From positions 1-14,620 of the forward strand of contig CALCHR010000084.1 of assembly GCA_937901185.1 (NCBI GenBank): DNA of 14,620 bases. The letters run 5' to 3'. Position 1 is the first letter of the stretch, and the number at the start of each line of letters is the position of its first letter. Made by a program: the position numbers and the translations under genes. The notes under the pieces are model-generated. The model saw only the letters and a program-made list of their open reading frames with translations. It had not been told where the DNA came from and did no database searches. This DNA is from an uncultured Bacteroidales bacterium. GTDB lineage: Bacteria; Bacteroidota; Bacteroidia; Bacteroidales; Bacteroidaceae. This document shows positions 1 to 5,809 of this stretch, one piece after another.

Positions 1-105
1 AACTGCCACAACTTCTTTGTTGGCTATTGTATAAATGGTATAGTGGTCGCAATGGCCAAAGTGGTTGTCTACATGACCTTCGCGAGTGGGGATTGCTATC
101 TTCAT
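1..105 (-). CDS. NifX/NafY-like (dinitrogenase FeMo-cofactor domain) protein, 5' part only
   Basis: Only the first 35 codons are present; the frame is open to the left window edge. The protein begins MKIAIPT, then HVDNHFGHCDHYTIY. This is the usual start of the dinitrogenase iron-molybdenum cofactor-binding family (PF02579): an MKIAIPT beta strand followed by the VDxHFGHC loop. Members bind or carry iron-sulfur or FeMo-type clusters. Many anaerobes without nitrogenase have stand-alone versions of unknown role, so nitrogen fixation should not be inferred. The ATG at 103-105 is the only sensible start. It lies 45 nt downstream of the HMA protein stop on the same strand, which suggests a shared transcript and a metal-related job. 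The family call is fairly safe despite the short fragment; the cellular function is not known. Confidence 0.8.
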   Translation of the reverse strand, partial: MKIAIPTREGHVDNHFGHCDHYTIYTIANKEVVAV

Positions 106-137
106 CTTGTAAGGATTCTGAAAATGTGCTTGTAAGG
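106..137. repeat. 9-bp direct repeat CTTGTAAGG in the HMA/NifX-like gap
   Basis: CTTGTAAGG occurs at 106-114 and again at 129-137, two copies 23 bp apart. They fill much of the 45-nt gap between the HMA gene and the NifX-like gene, and one copy touches the start codon. They could be a regulator site, an mRNA feature near the ribosome-binding region, or chance. Confidence 0.4.
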
Positions 138-150
138 GTTACGGGAAATC

Positions 151-477
151 CTAGTCCTTCTTCTTGTCTTTCTTCTTTTTCTCTACAGGATTTTCTTTGA
201 CAAATTCAGCCTTGTAGCCAAACTTGGCAAAACCTGCAACGAGGCGCTCCACTGAAGTCTTTTCTGCGTCGTAGGTGATGGTTACGCTGCGTGTTTTGAT
301 ATCCGTCGTGAAACTTTTGATACCCTTTTCGAAGCGGATGTTCTGTTTAACTTTCTGCTCACAGTTCTTGCACTCCAGTTGCTCTACCTTGAAAAGAGCA
401 GTGCGAAAGTCTTTAGCAGAGAGGCTGATGCTTGATGCTGAGAGTATCAGCAGGAAGGAAAATAAGATGCGTAACAT
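151..477 (-). CDS. Secreted heavy-metal-associated (HMA) domain protein
   Basis: This 108-residue protein starts with a signal peptide of about 20 residues (hydrophobic LFSFLLILSASSISLSA, likely cut before K22). It is followed by one HMA ferredoxin-like domain (about residues 27-93). The metal-binding motif is CxxC at C36 and C39 within LECKNCEQ, the usual soft-metal (Cu, Zn, Hg, Cd) site of the MerP/CopZ family. The tail from about residue 95 is very rich in lysine and unlikely to be folded. The signal peptide puts it in the periplasm or on the membrane, unlike cytoplasmic CopZ. It sits 45 nt after a TonB-dependent receptor gene on the same strand, so a role in taking a metal from the receptor, or trapping it, is a reasonable inference. 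The metal itself cannot be read from the sequence. Confidence 0.85.
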   Translation of the reverse strand: MLRILFSFLLILSASSISLSAKDFRTALFKVEQLECKNCEQKVKQNIRFEKGIKSFTTDIKTRSVTITYDAEKTSVERLVAGFAKFGYKAEFVKENPVEKKKKDKKKD

Positions 478-522
478 GTTGTTAAGAATTTATTAGTTTA
501 TTAAGAGAGAGATTTTTAGCTG

Positions 523-2751
523 TTAGTTTCTTGGTATGTTGTAGCGCACTCCGATGTATGCCTTCACGCCATGTACGGGTCCCCATACCATGGTGGGGTC
601 AAACTTGTCGCCCCAAGGATTTTGCGCATCGATGATGGCATTTTTCTGCTTGAAGCCGGTGAGGTTTTCGCCGCCTATATAGATGGAGCAGTTGCGGAAG
701 TAGCGCGTAATCTGGGCGCTCAGTTGAGGGTAGCTCTTGAATCGGCGGTTCCAAGACAAAGTACCGTCTGCCAAGGTGTAGGGGTCGGGCATGCGTCCGC
801 CGCCGTTCCATTGCAAGGTGGCATCGAACTGCCATAACTCAAGGGGCGTTTTATAAGACAGCGTGAGGAGCGCTTTGAACTTATTGGTCAGTGGCTTTTC
901 GCGTAGACGGCCGGCATAAGTACATTTGGCGTCGGTGTAACGATAAGCGGCTGTTGCCGTGAATCCGCTAAACACCGGGTAGGTAGCTTCTACCTGTACC
1001 ACTTGAGAGTAGGAGCGTCCTTTCAGTGCATGGAACGTAATGGCGTGCGGGTCGCTGTCTATATCGGCCACCAATTGCTTGTTGAAATCAGTATAATAGT
1101 ATTCCACGTTGAGCGTAATCAGTTTCTCGCTACCGGCCGGAATCTTAAACGAACCGCTGGCGCCATAGTTCCAAGCTTCTTCTCGCTGATGCTCAGAGTT
1201 GGCCACAATCTTACGGCTGCCACTGAAAAGGTAGCTGTTCTCGTCTGTTACGAATGCGGTGCGATAGCCTTTTCCGACAGAGGCTCGGAGGTTGACAAAC
1301 ATATTGGGGGTATACTTAAGATGCAGACGCGGGGTTACAAATGCATCGTAGAGGTTGCTGTAGTCGGCTCGCAGACCGGCCATGATGAGGAATTTATCGT
1401 TGGGCGAAAAGGTATATTGAGCGTATGCACCGGGTACATTTTCAATGGTGGAACTTTTCTTCCACAATCCATTGACATTGTGCTCCGCACGATAGTTGCG
1501 ACTGAGATGGTCGTGGTTGAAACTGAGTCCGGTAGATAGGCTGTGCTGCTTGTTGAACTCTGTTTCAAACATCAGAGAGGCATAAGCTTCTTTCTGGTCT
1601 ACGTTGTAATGGCGCAGACCATATTCGCCATTCTGCTGATGGGCTGAGCCGGAGAGGATAAGTGCCAAATTGGTGTTGTGGTCCTTGTTGAAAATGTAGG
1701 CTTGCTTGGCAAATCCTTCAAAGCGCTTGGTCTCAATGTTGATGCCATATCGGGGTGTGCCTGAGGGAACGGCATGGCTAAGCTGTCCGCTCTTTCTGTC
1801 TTCGATAATCATTTTGGCACCGGCCTGGAACACATATTTATCTCCCATGTAGGCCCATCGGTTCATGAAGTTGTATTGCTCCACTTGGGGAATATCTGCA
1901 AAGCCGTCGTCGTTGTTGTCGTGCATCTTGAGAGCCTTCTCATAATGTCCCAGGATAGTGGTGGACCATTTTTCTCCCACTTTGAAAGTGGCGTCGGCAT
2001 TACCTTCCAAACGACCGTCGATGTCACCGAAAAGATTGATGGCCAGCCAGTCGGCGTCAGACTTTTGTGGTTTGTGGTACTCCACATTGATTTGTCCGGT
2101 CATGGCTTCGTAGCCATTTTTTACAGAGGCGGCTCCTTTGGACACTTGTATGCTCTGCATCCATGGGCCGGGTACGTAGCCCAGTCCGTAGGGAGAGGCT
2201 ACTCCTCTAAAGTTGGGGATATTCTCGGTGAGCATCTGAACGTAGGTTCCTGAGAGGCCGAGCAAGCGGATTTGCTTGGCGCCTGTGGCTGCATCAGAGT
2301 AGCTTACGTCCACAGAGGGATTGGTGACGAAGCTCTCGCCAAGGTTGCAACAGGCAGCGCGACAGAGCTCGTCGGAGGTGATAAGGTCCACATTTTCAAC
2401 AGCGCTGAAGCTCTTGTAAGTGCCGGTACGTGTGCGGAGAACGGTGGCTTCGGAGAGCGTGGCATCTTCTTGCAAGGTGAAGGTGACCTTCGCATTTTTT
2501 CCTTCAATGAGAATGGAGTCGTTCTTGAAACCGACGTAGCTGGCAATGAGTACTCTATTTTTCTTAGGGATAGAATGGATGTGAAAATGTCCTTCTGAGT
2601 TGGCGGCGATACCACTTTTTTCGCCGGCCCAACGTAAATGAGCTCCGGGGAGTGGCAGACCATTGTTGTCTTTCACATAGCCTTCCACTTGTGCTACCGA
2701 AAAAGAGGGGAGGCTTATTACAAATAATAGTAGAATGTATTTATACCACAT
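523..2751 (-). CDS. TonB-dependent outer-membrane receptor, probably metal-related
   Basis: The 742-residue protein has a signal peptide (about residues 1-20, ending SFSVAQ). A carboxypeptidase-regulatory-like beta-sandwich follows (about 21-95, starting VEGYVKDNNG and including SYVGF). The plug spans about 115-228, with RLLGLSGTYVQMLTENIPN and SIQVSKGAASVKNGYEAMTGQINVEY, and then the beta barrel runs to the C terminus. A CxxxCC cluster (C130, C134, C135) lies at the start of the plug region, and short His-rich stretches (HFHIH near 55-59) occur in the N-terminal domain. Such receptors import ligands across the outer membrane using TonB energy. No SusD homologue is adjacent, which argues against glycan import. 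The downstream HMA and NifX-like genes suggest a metal or metal complex. Family assignment is firm; substrate is inferred from context. Confidence 0.9.
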   Translation of the reverse strand: MWYKYILLLFVISLPSFSVAQVEGYVKDNNGLPLPGAHLRWAGEKSGIAANSEGHFHIHSIPKKNRVLIASYVGFKNDSILIEGKNAKVTFTLQEDATLSEATVLRTRTGTYKSFSAVENVDLITSDELCRAACCNLGESFVTNPSVDVSYSDAATGAKQIRLLGLSGTYVQMLTENIPNFRGVASPYGLGYVPGPWMQSIQVSKGAASVKNGYEAMTGQINVEYHKPQKSDADWLAINLFGDIDGRLEGNADATFKVGEKWSTTILGHYEKALKMHDNNDDGFADIPQVEQYNFMNRWAYMGDKYVFQAGAKMIIEDRKSGQLSHAVPSGTPRYGINIETKRFEGFAKQAYIFNKDHNTNLALILSGSAHQQNGEYGLRHYNVDQKEAYASLMFETEFNKQHSLSTGLSFNHDHLSRNYRAEHNVNGLWKKSSTIENVPGAYAQYTFSPNDKFLIMAGLRADYSNLYDAFVTPRLHLKYTPNMFVNLRASVGKGYRTAFVTDENSYLFSGSRKIVANSEHQREEAWNYGASGSFKIPAGSEKLITLNVEYYYTDFNKQLVADIDSDPHAITFHALKGRSYSQVVQVEATYPVFSGFTATAAYRYTDAKCTYAGRLREKPLTNKFKALLTLSYKTPLELWQFDATLQWNGGGRMPDPYTLADGTLSWNRRFKSYPQLSAQITRYFRNCSIYIGGENLTGFKQKNAIIDAQNPWGDKFDPTMVWGPVHGVKAYIGVRYNIPRN

Positions 2752-2785
2752 AGTTTAGTCTTGCTCTTAGAGTGCTTTTTATTGC

Positions 2786-2824
2786 TTGCAAAATTAAGAA
2801 AAGATTTTTGCAAGTGAGTTGCAA
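2786..2824. promoter_or_regulatory. Three phased TTGCAA palindromes upstream of the metal-receptor gene
   Basis: The 6-bp palindrome TTGCAA occurs at 2786-2791, 2808-2813 and 2819-2824. Start-to-start distances are 22 and 11 bp, close to two turns and one turn of B-DNA, so all three would face the same side of the helix. They surround the candidate promoter, 35-73 nt upstream of the ATG of the receptor gene. This is what an operator for a cooperatively binding regulator would look like. No known factor is assigned. Confidence 0.4.
2789..2796 (-). promoter_or_regulatory. Candidate -7 promoter box for the metal-receptor operon
   Basis: On the minus strand this reads TAATTTTG, a full match to the Bacteroides -7 consensus TAnnTTTG, about 38 nt upstream of the start codon at 2751. 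A TTTG lies upstream (2825-2822), but the spacer is 25 nt rather than 19-21, so the -33 element is non-canonical. The box overlaps one TTGCAA palindrome. Confidence 0.45.
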
Positions 2825-2845
2825 AAAAGTTGTAGACAGGAGTTC

Positions 2846-5269
2846 TTAGAAATCTATATTTAGACGCACGTTGATTTGTCTTCCTGTCAGATAATTGGGG
2901 ACTGCATATTGTGTGTTGGTAATGTCTGTGACCCAATAGTAGGAGTTGACATTCTTGATACCCAAGAGATTGAACGCATCCAGTCCCAACCAAGCATTTT
3001 TTATGAAACGGCCAAAGCGACGGAGGTGTTTATCTTCATTGTCGATGAGGCGATAGCTGAGTCCTACGTCAACGCGTTTATAAGCCGGAGCGCGGAAAGT
3101 ATGTTTTGCACGGTCGGTATGGGGCGGTCCAAAAGGAAGTCCGTCGGCAAAGGCTGCTTTCAGAGCCAGTTTCCAGCGATCGGTTCCCGGGAAATAGTCT
3201 GTAAAATAGAGGGAGAGGTTATAGCGTTGATCCGTTGGGCGTGGTAGCCATTTCCCATGCAGCTTTTCTTTGGTAGACATAATGGAGAATGTAATCCAGG
3301 AGTCTGTTCCGGGTACAAATTCTCCAAACAATTTGAAGTCGATACCCGTGGCATAGCCTTTTGACATATTGCGGCCATAGTAGACTACGCGTACATTGTC
3401 TACAGTATAAGGGATGAGGTTGGAGAGTGCTTTGTAGTAGACTTCCGTAGTAAATTTGAACGGGCGGTTCATCATACGGAAAGTATAGTCGCCTCCCAGG
3501 ACAAAGTGGATAGAACGCTGTGACTTAATGTCTTTATTGAGTTTCACCGTGGAGATACCTCCGATAATGGTGGTGTCGCGTAGTTCTTTGTAGAATGGTG
3601 CTTGGTAATAGACTCCTGTTGCAAAACGGAATGTCCAATGCTCGCTGAATGAAGGCATCAGTCCTAATGATGCACGGGGTGATACAAGCATTTCCTTATT
3701 CCAATCCCAATAAGAAAATCTGAGTCCATAGGTAAGGTTGAATAGTCCTATTTTTGACTTGAAGCGCCAGGTGTCTTGTGCGTAGGCTTCAAAGCGGTTT
3801 GTCTGTAGCTTGTTGTGTGAGCGCTGGCTGTAGATAAGCGCCAAACGGTCTGGATTGTGGGGTAGGGAGTAGCCCATCGAGTCGCGCATCTCCCATTCGC
3901 GGGCATTTTCTTTGATGGATTCTCTTTGCCAGTTCAAACCTGCTTGCAAGACGTGCCCTGTGAGTTTTGTCCTAAACCTGAGTCCGGTATTGAATACATT
4001 GGCTTTAAGTCTGTTGCGAGCGTGTTCCATATAGGTACCCACACCAAGTTGTTCTTGGGTGGTGGCTTCGTTCAGCCAATATTCTCCTTGAATGTCGTAG
4101 GTCTCTTGTTCTTTGGTAGAAAAAGAAGAGACTTGCAGTGCAAGAAAAGTGTTGGGATTGAAGTGGCGTGTCAGGGTCATTGAACCAAAGAGGGTGCGGA
4201 AATAATCTTTTTCCTGTCCGTCGAAGTAGACTTTGAAACTTTTGGCTTCCTGCATTGTTCCAAATTTGGTCTCGCGGTCTTCTGGTTCAAAATTATAGTG
4301 GTTGTCTGAGATATTGCCAATGGCTTCTAAACTCCAACGCTGATTGGGACGCCATAGGAAATAGGCTTGATAGTCGAGGAAGTTAGGATTGTATTCTCCA
4401 CTCGTGTCCATCGTGCCGAGTAGGTAGCGAGTGGTCTTATAGCGTACGCTGGTCATTAGACTTACATGCTTGTTGCCCCATCCCACATAGGCTCCGGCGC
4501 CTAGCATGGAAGCTGAAACAGAGGCTTCGAAAGCCTCCGGACGTTTATACGTGATGTCAAGAACAGAAGACATGCGGTCGCCATAGCGTGCTTCAAAACC
4601 TCCGCTGGAGAATCCAATCTGTTCCACCATGTTGGGATTGATGATGCTGAGACCTTCTTGTTGGCCGGAACGTACCAGCATGGGGCGATATACTTCTACG
4701 CCGTTTAGGTAAACACAGTTCTCATCGAAAGAGCCGCCACGAACATTGTATTGGGAGGATAGTTCGTTGTGTGTAGAAACTCCGGCTTGGGTGGCTATAA
4801 TTTCTTCTACTCCGTTACCTGTGGTGGAGGGAGAAATCTTCAAATCCTTTGGGGTTATTTTCTGCATAGTCCCCGTTTGGATTTGTTGCCCTGTCACAAT
4901 GGCTTCTCCAAATTTGGCATCGAAAGAAGGCAGCATGACGTCGATGCGTATGGAGTCTACGGGATTATGAATGGTGCGCTTACGAGTCTCATAACCAATC
5001 ATGGAATAGATGATGGTCACGGTGTCGCGTGAGGTGCAATATATAGAGTATTTACCGTTGAGGTTGGTAATGGTGGTGGAGGGCTGTTTGTCAATCCGCA
5101 CAGAGGCTAATTCAATAGGAGAGCCCTTCTCGTCTTTGATGGTTCCATAGATGCGACACCGTCCTTGCTGCGCAAGCATGTTGCCGGCAAAGGATAGCAT
5201 GAGGAGCAGCACACAGAGTTTTATGGCTGCGTAGGATGTATATGATGTGGATGTCTTTCGTGTGCTCAT
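2846..5269 (-). CDS. TonB-dependent outer-membrane receptor, substrate unknown
   Basis: The 807-residue protein has a long N-terminal stretch and hydrophobic core (about 15-33, likely cut near MLAQ/Q). A carboxypeptidase-regulatory-like domain follows (about 38-113, with YGTIKDEKG, LNGKYSIYC and SMIGYETR). The plug (about 120-240) carries SSQYNVRGGSFDENCVYLNG and RPMLVRSGQQEGLSIINP, then GGFEARYGDRMSSVLD. The rest is a beta barrel ending in the terminal aromatic F807, as in outer-membrane proteins. The RGGSFDEN/SGQQEGLS signature marks a widespread Bacteroidetes receptor type not paired with SusD, and no SusD, sulfatase or glycoside hydrolase gene is near, so glycan import is not supported. 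It ends 94 nt before the metal-receptor gene on the same strand, but that gene has its own promoter-like box, so the two may be separate units. A long, possibly structured leader precedes it. Confidence 0.88.
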   Translation of the reverse strand: MSTRKTSTSYTSYAAIKLCVLLLMLSFAGNMLAQQGRCRIYGTIKDEKGSPIELASVRIDKQPSTTITNLNGKYSIYCTSRDTVTIIYSMIGYETRKRTIHNPVDSIRIDVMLPSFDAKFGEAIVTGQQIQTGTMQKITPKDLKISPSTTGNGVEEIIATQAGVSTHNELSSQYNVRGGSFDENCVYLNGVEVYRPMLVRSGQQEGLSIINPNMVEQIGFSSGGFEARYGDRMSSVLDITYKRPEAFEASVSASMLGAGAYVGWGNKHVSLMTSVRYKTTRYLLGTMDTSGEYNPNFLDYQAYFLWRPNQRWSLEAIGNISDNHYNFEPEDRETKFGTMQEAKSFKVYFDGQEKDYFRTLFGSMTLTRHFNPNTFLALQVSSFSTKEQETYDIQGEYWLNEATTQEQLGVGTYMEHARNRLKANVFNTGLRFRTKLTGHVLQAGLNWQRESIKENAREWEMRDSMGYSLPHNPDRLALIYSQRSHNKLQTNRFEAYAQDTWRFKSKIGLFNLTYGLRFSYWDWNKEMLVSPRASLGLMPSFSEHWTFRFATGVYYQAPFYKELRDTTIIGGISTVKLNKDIKSQRSIHFVLGGDYTFRMMNRPFKFTTEVYYKALSNLIPYTVDNVRVVYYGRNMSKGYATGIDFKLFGEFVPGTDSWITFSIMSTKEKLHGKWLPRPTDQRYNLSLYFTDYFPGTDRWKLALKAAFADGLPFGPPHTDRAKHTFRAPAYKRVDVGLSYRLIDNEDKHLRRFGRFIKNAWLGLDAFNLLGIKNVNSYYWVTDITNTQYAVPNYLTGRQINVRLNIDF

Positions 5270-5279
5270 TTATAAAATA

Positions 5280-5354
5280 ACGGCTCGCGGCAGGTTTTAT
5301 TATATTGTGTCAGATAAAAAATGAATGAGCTGTTCGAGGCTGACGGCTTGCGGC
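5280..5354. repeat. Direct repeat ACGGCTYGCGGC in the receptor leader
   Basis: ACGGCTCGCGGC at 5280-5291 recurs as ACGGCTTGCGGC at 5343-5354, with one mismatch and 63 bp between starts. The copies are GC-rich islands in AT-rich sequence just upstream of the receptor start codon, so chance similarity is less likely than for AT-rich repeats. Confidence 0.45.
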
Positions 5355-5407
5355 GAGAAAATATAATTATAGACTTTTATAGAACGGAGGGTGGCTTATT
5401 TTTACAA

Positions 5408-5480
5408 GAGGCTAAGGCCTCAAGAATCGCTTATTTTTCACCGCTCTTATTCTCCTCCACTTCTGCGCGATTCTCAGAGG
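5408..5480 (-). promoter_or_regulatory. Two mutually exclusive stem-loops in the leader of the second TonB receptor
   Basis: A long stem pairs 5418-5430 with 5467-5480: CCTC with GAGG and AGAATCGC with GCGATTCT, separated by a small internal loop, about 12 bp in all, with a 36-nt loop. A short hairpin pairs GAGGC (5408-5412) with GCCTC (5417-5421) around a 4-nt loop. Both use bases 5418-5421, so they cannot form together. Lying about 140-210 nt upstream of the receptor start, this could act as a switch in the mRNA leader. No known riboswitch family is recognised. Confidence 0.3.
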
Positions 5481-5629
5481 GTTGAAAAAGTGGATATTTC
5501 TGTTCGTTTTTACCTATTTTGTGGTGTGTAAGTCTTTTTTTCTATTAAACAGGGCCTATTTTCAGAAAAACAGGTAGTTTCTTTTATCAAAAAGTAAAGG
5601 CCTGGTGAAAACTCGGTGTTATCTAGTTT

Positions 5630-5661
5630 CAAAAAGTAGTTATCTAATTTTTCTTAGTAAA
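5630..5661 (-). promoter_or_regulatory. Weak candidate promoter for the second TonB receptor
   Basis: On the minus strand, TTTA (5661-5658) is followed by 19 nt and then TACTTTTTG (5638-5630). Compared with TTTG-N19-21-TAnnTTTG, this matches 3 of 4 fixed bases at -33 and 5 of 6 at -7, with correct spacing. It would give a leader of roughly 350 nt. A similar CAAAAAGTA string at 5588-5596 lacks a partner. Confidence 0.3.
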
Positions 5662-5683
5662 GGACTTTTGAAAATCAGATGGT

Positions 5684-5720
5684 AGAGGGGTGGATTTTGT
5701 ACCTTGACACACCTCTTTTT
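5684..5720 (+). terminator. Hairpin plus T run reading on the plus strand, with no plus-strand gene
   Basis: AGAGGGGTG (5684-5692) pairs with CACACCTCT (5708-5716) with one mismatch and a 15-nt loop. It is followed directly by a run of T (to 5720, then CTTTC). The polarity is that of an intrinsic terminator on the plus strand, yet no plus-strand gene precedes it. It could end an unrecognised small RNA, or be chance. Confidence 0.25.
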
Positions 5721-5763
5721 CTTTCTATATGGTGGGGGGCATTTTGTCAATAAAAGTGTAACT

Positions 5764-5809
5764 CGCCAGGCTCAAAGTGTCAGTCAATTGTGCAGAATTT
5801 CTACTGGCG
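5764..5809 (-). terminator. Possible 3' stem of the porQ-rapZ-like operon
   Basis: CTGGCG at 5804-5809 can pair with CGCCAG at 5764-5769, bracketing the TAG stop at 5801-5803. The loop is long (34 nt) and only a weak TTTTA tract follows on the minus strand, so this is a poor intrinsic terminator. Confidence 0.2.

Larger units (their letters stand above)
5270..5800. other. 531-bp gene-free stretch: 5' leader of a receptor gene and 3' end of the porQ operon
   Basis: No convincing protein-coding gene lies here. It separates the kinase/RapZ gene (stop at 5801) from the second receptor (start at 5269), both on the minus strand. It therefore should hold the end of one transcript and the promoter and leader of the next. 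Visible elements are a weak minus-strand promoter candidate (5630-5661), overlapping inverted repeats (5408-5480), a hairpin followed by a T run reading plus (5684-5720), a loose inverted repeat near the upstream stop (5764-5809), and a direct repeat (5280-5354). It is unusually long for this otherwise tightly packed window. Confidence 0.6.

Noticed and set aside
1..105. Nitrogen-fixation locus
   Set aside because: The NifX-like domain occurs in many non-fixing anaerobes, and no nifH, nifD, nifK or nifB motif is present.
1003..1539. Long plus-strand open frame inside the metal-receptor gene
   Set aside because: It lies wholly opposite a well-supported TonB receptor, its translation shows no recognisable domain, and GC-rich genes often leave open frames on the opposite strand.
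1774..2253. 159-codon plus-strand open frame
   Set aside because: It is opposite the plug and barrel-coding part of the same receptor; the low-complexity runs of V and H look like reverse reading of receptor codons.
2846..5269. Polysaccharide-utilisation locus
   Set aside because: There is no SusD-like lipoprotein, glycoside hydrolase, or hybrid two-component/anti-sigma regulator next to either receptor.
5270..5800. tRNA, known riboswitch or CRISPR repeats in the long gap
   Set aside because: No cloverleaf with a CCA-type acceptor, no known aptamer core and no regularly spaced repeats of CRISPR length could be found.
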